This document shows positions 9,002 through 11,910 of a DNA stretch of 11,910 nt, piece after piece. The notes beneath the pieces were generated by a model, which ran no database searches, had not been told where the DNA came from, and saw only the letters and a list, made by a program, of their open reading frames with translations. The stretch lies in contig WELB01000068.1 of assembly GCA_009602725.1 (NCBI GenBank), forward strand, positions 101,778 to 113,687, in the 5' to 3' direction. A program made the position numbers and the translations under genes. The first letter of the stretch is position 1, and the number at the start of each line of letters is the position of its first letter. This stretch comes from Spirogloea muscicola (lineage: Eukaryota > Streptophyta > Zygnematophyceae > Spirogloeales > Spirogloeaceae).

Positions 9002-10267
9002 ATGGGGTCTCCGTCCTCCCAGCTTGTGACCAGCCAGGCGCCGCCCGACTCGCCAGGCCTAGTGAAAGCCTTCAGCAGGCGGCCCCGCATTCTGCTGGCA
9101 GCCTCCGGCAGCGTGGCCGCCATCAAGTTCCCCATCCTCGCAGAGAGTCTCAGCGAGTGGGCTGACGTGAAGGCGGTGGTAACCGAGGCCGCCCTCCACT
9201 TTGTGGACAAGCAGGCAGTGCCCTGCAACGTGCCGCTTCTGACGGGCGCTGAGGAGTGGACCAGCTGGAAGCGGGTTGGCGATGACGTGCTGCACATAGA
9301 ACTTCGCAGATGGGCAGATGCGCTGGTTGTGGCACCGACCTCGGCAAACACGCTCGCAAAGGTTGGTGCTACTTGACAGTACACTTGACAGTGTCAGTCC
9401 CAGTCGCCTCACTGAACAGATAGGTCTTACAAGGTCATACTCACTGTTTGACGCGCAAGTTGAAGGGTTTCATTACTTCTGTTGCCTGGAAGTAGAGATG
9501 CTGCTATTCAGGAGACGACAGTGCTGTGACTTGGTAGCTACAAAGTTGCAGTTGGGTATGATGACAGAACCATCCAAACAGTTATCCCTGGCTGAATAAA
9601 GCGTGTGGATACAACTATTACTACGGTTCTGACCCAATCATGTAGGTCGACTCAAGCGTAGATTGCATTTTGATATGTATGCTTGGCAGCAAATGAGATG
9701 GCGCCATTCAGCAATTTATTGTAACCTTTCATATTGGATGAAAGAGAGCAGTCGGCAGGGGGTAGTCATAGGCACACGGGTAGTCACAGCACAGTGGCTG
9801 TCTGTGAGTTGCAGGTTGCTGGAGGCATCTGCGATAACCTGCTTACATGCATTGTCAGAGCTTGGGATTTCACGAAGCCCATGTTTTTGGCTCCTGCGAT
9901 GAACACATTCATGTGGAACAGCCCCTTCACAGCACGGCATCTGGCTGGTGAGAAGCAGAAGGTGCATCATCTGAAGCTTAACATGAAAACCTAGCTGTTG
10001 ATCACAAGCAGACTGGTGTGATTTCAACCTCACATCATTTTAATACCCAAAAGTCGACTGTTACATTATTGTCTGTTGTGTCCTGGAACAGCTGTTCAAG
10101 AGCTGGGTGTCAAGGTCATCTCGCCAATCAGCAAGAAGCTTGCGTGCGGTGATGTTGGCAACGGCGCGATGGCGGAGCCTGCTACTATTGAAGCTATTTT
10201 GCGAACAGAGTTGATTGCGATCGACCTAAAGGCAAGCGGCAAAAGCCCATCCGCTACCAGCAGTTAG
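9002..10267 (+). CDS. PPCDC: phosphopantothenoylcysteine decarboxylase (HAL3 family), 3 exons
   Basis: This FMN enzyme decarboxylates 4'-phosphopantothenoylcysteine to 4'-phosphopantetheine in coenzyme A synthesis. Exons are 9002-9361, 9815-9947 and 10092-10267 (TAG), with GT..AG introns of 453 and 144 bases. They join to 222 residues, close to plant HAL3 proteins. The first 27 residues are variable. Then come the flavoprotein fold start RPRILLAASGSVAAIKF, the catalytic His66 in ALHFVDK, LHIELRRWAD, APTSANTLAK and VAGGICDNLLTC. The substrate-clamping motif PAMNTFMW (147-154) and the active-site Cys183 in LACGDVGNGAMAEP follow. All key residues are present. The chosen ATG is the first in-frame one; the frame is open further upstream without an ATG. 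The gene follows CMC2 by 80 bases on the same strand, and an upstream ATG at 8955 overlaps its start. Confidence 0.96.
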
Positions 10268-10282
10268 TGACAATATTATACT

Positions 10283-10287
10283 TGTAA
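10283..10287 (+). terminator. possible polyadenylation signal TGTAA after PPCDC
   Basis: TGTAA occurs 15 bases after the PPCDC stop codon, and another lies near 10452-10456. The first would give an unusually short 3' UTR, so the second may be the one used. The identification rests on the motif and an assumed algal lineage. Confidence 0.25.
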
Positions 10288-11269
10288 TATACAACCAGTC
10301 ACAGGCCTGGCTTTGTGCAGCTTGTGGGGGTGGAACTTAGACCACCACGTCATGTCGTTAGGGCCTGTTTATCTATCTTAGAGGTTGCGAGCATCATGCC
10401 TCAACAACGTCAAATTTGTGTACAGGCCTTCTGATAATGCATTGTGATTCTTTGTAAGTGAGGAGTGACTGTACAATGAAGGGCAGTGCTACGAATTTGC
10501 CTCTGACAAGGACTCGCAGTAAGGTTGTTGTATCTCCACGATTGATCACTGGCTAGACTGCTAGGTCATCCGGTGCTTTGAAGGAATGTGCAGGGTACGT
10601 TTCTCCTCAATGACATATAAGTATCTAGCAGGAGCTTCAGAAGCACTGGTCTGGAGCTGCCATCTACACCCACAGTATACCTTCAACAGCTTCTTGTGAA
10701 TACACGCAGCATTGCAAGCCCCTTCTCCGATCTCCCTGTCCCTATCCAATACTGTTGGGACTGGACTGGTTAATGACACGAGCTTTATGCTTGGTAATAA
10801 AGCACCGACTTAGACGTATAGTGGCTTCGTGCAGAGCTCAGATCAGCATAGATTGGGATTGTAAATTGGCTGCGAGGCTGCAAGCTACACCCATCTCTCT
10901 CATGCCGATGCCAATCCTGGACGAGCAAAGCGCACACACTTGTTGACACACTACAGCTCCCATCCCATTGTACACGTTGGCGCACAACATGCTGGAGCAT
11001 TGCCATTGAAGACTAGCGCCTGCAAGCGCACAGACTGCACAGTCGGTATGGCCACTTGCACATCGCCTAGGTGTATCACTACAACATTAACTTCAGAGCT
11101 AACAAATCAGTCTCTGAGTCCCTGCGGATCTCATCACAGCAAGCAAGTCCCACAAGCACCACATGTGCCGGCCTCGCCGAAGAAGGGCCGCAGGAAGCCC
11201 CTTTGGGCGAGCCTGTGGAAGCATGCCCACCTGGTGAGCAGCAGCCGCCGTGACATCTTGAAGCGTCGA
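10288..11269. other. convergent intergenic region, no gene recognised
   Basis: About 1 kb lies between the converging PPCDC and ATP synthase subunit genes. Open frames on both strands are short, lack known motifs and are not backed by splice structure. The stretch presumably holds the two 3' UTRs. Confidence 0.5.
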
Positions 11270-11542
11270 TCAGTGGTGGCCGCCGCCGTGCTTCTTGGCC
11301 TCCTCGTGGGCCATGTGGCGGCTCTCGGCGGGCCAGCCGACGGCGTAGGCGAGGACGAAGACGGCGGCGACGAGCTGGTTGAGCGGCGCGATGCTGTCCT
11401 TTTTGATGTGGGTATCGTGGTACTGACGCACCCAGCCGTCGAAGCCCGCCGTCACCTTCTCGGGGCTCAGCGACGAGCGCAGGTAGGCCGGCAGCTCCCG
11501 TGCCTTGAGCTTGGACACCTCCGCCAGCATCTTGTGCGACAT
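11270..11542 (-). CDS. probable mitochondrial ATP synthase subunit f, single exon
   Basis: The 90-residue protein fits the small membrane subunit f of mitochondrial F1Fo-ATP synthase, which sits in the peripheral-stalk/membrane sector of the inner membrane. It opens MSHKMLAEVSKLKARELPAY, then LRSSLSPEKVTAGFDGWVRQ at 21-40. A single membrane helix spans about residues 53-70 (PLNQLVAAVFVLAYAVGW). A basic, His-rich end (RHMAHEEAKKHGGGHH) follows. Animal subunit f shows the same order: a KLxELPxWL-like stretch, SPxxIxxxFxxxYxxYY, KKGSISG, one helix, then KHLKHERxxKxH. The match is recognised by eye, not by a search, and plant subunit nomenclature is not uniform. No intron is needed. The start is the first ATG of the frame; Met5 is an alternative. 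A GCC repeat lies 46 bases upstream in the transcript direction. The gene converges on PPCDC. Confidence 0.65.
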   Translation of the reverse strand: MSHKMLAEVSKLKARELPAYLRSSLSPEKVTAGFDGWVRQYHDTHIKKDSIAPLNQLVAAVFVLAYAVGWPAESRHMAHEEAKKHGGGHH

Positions 11543-11587
11543 GGCGCCCCCGCCGGACCCCGCGCCCGGGCTCCCGCCGAGGGCCCT

Positions 11588-11624
<37 letters not shown>
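11588..11624. repeat. perfect (GCG)12 repeat upstream of the ATP synthase subunit gene
   Basis: About twelve uninterrupted GCG units lie 46-82 bases before the minus-strand ATG, so the transcript would carry a GCC run in its 5' UTR. It is the most regular of the four triplet tracts in the window and probably the most length-variable. Confidence 0.85.
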
Positions 11625-11910
11625 GGCCGGTGATGGTGATGGTGTTGGTTGTAATGTTATTCACTTTTGGACTCATCAGTCCCATCACTTTGGAGTGTTT
11701 CCAACTGGGGCGGGCCGTCCCAGAAAGGAAATGCGTGTATATTAAGAGATGGGGAGGCCATGTGTGGCCAAGTACAAAGGCAAGCACATTGGACAAATGT
11801 ACGTCACCTGCTGCTAAGCTGACCCGCTCAGTAACCACGAGTCAGCACATAGAGGTCGCTAGCTGACGCTCGAATACCGGACGGCAATTGACTAGCTCTT
11901 GTGCCAGCAG
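11625..11910 (-). promoter_or_regulatory. presumed promoter and 5' region of the ATP synthase subunit gene
   Basis: Beyond the GCG repeat the sequence loses its GC bias. A short GGTGAT-like repetition occurs at about 11628-11650. No gene is recognised to the window end; the long open frame across this stretch translates the repeat into poly-Ala and is not credible. The region is called promoter only by position. Confidence 0.3.

Noticed and set aside
11467-11838. 123-codon minus-strand open frame with a poly-Ala tract
   Set aside because: It is a translation of the GCG repeat and overlaps the subunit f-like gene in another frame. It has no domain and no coding-like composition outside the repeat.
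10940-11866. 308-codon plus-strand open frame, the longest in the window
   Set aside because: It runs antisense through the recognised ATP synthase subunit gene and the GCG repeat. The high GC content of that region keeps stops out, and no family motif is visible.

Overview
The window looks like eukaryotic nuclear DNA, most likely from a green alga or a close plant relative. Its genes are split by many GT..AG introns of about 130-450 bases. The best-conserved proteins (a zeta-class glutathione transferase and a HAL3-type flavoprotein) resemble plant forms, and GC-rich triplet repeats mark the 5' ends of genes. There is no sign of operons with Shine-Dalgarno sites, CRISPR arrays, transposases or phage genes. 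The lineage is inferred from protein style alone.

Layout: (1) 47-2768, plus strand: a ten-exon gene for maleylacetoacetate isomerase (GST zeta), reconstructed exon by exon to 216 residues. (2) 2769-3534: no recognisable gene; it includes the likely 3' UTR of the first gene. (3) About 3535-6700, minus strand: no identifiable product, but several short open stretches with good splice borders and compatible phases suggest one or two unidentified intron-rich membrane-protein genes. Their 5' end is probably the GC-repeat island near 7420-7500. (4) 7500-8147: a GC-rich, probably divergent promoter region. (5) 8148-8921, plus: CMC2, a twin-CX9C mitochondrial COX-assembly protein, three exons, 88 residues. 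(6) 9002-10267, plus: phosphopantothenoylcysteine decarboxylase (HAL3/PPCDC), three exons, 222 residues, starting only 80 bases after the CMC2 stop. (7) 10268-11269: a convergent intergenic region. (8) 11270-11542, minus: a single-exon 90-residue protein that best fits the mitochondrial ATP synthase subunit f family. (9) 11543-11910: its GC-repeat 5' region and promoter.

The genes do housekeeping work: tyrosine breakdown, COX assembly, coenzyme A synthesis and probably ATP synthase. They do not form one pathway. The points most worth checking are the very tight CMC2-PPCDC tandem (a possible bicistronic mRNA), the recurring CGG/CCG repeats at gene starts, the 9-base first coding exon with a tandem acceptor in the isomerase gene, a cluster of ACGT-core palindromes near 6970-7240, and the unresolved minus-strand gene(s). 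I see no clear new defence, mobile or biosynthetic system.
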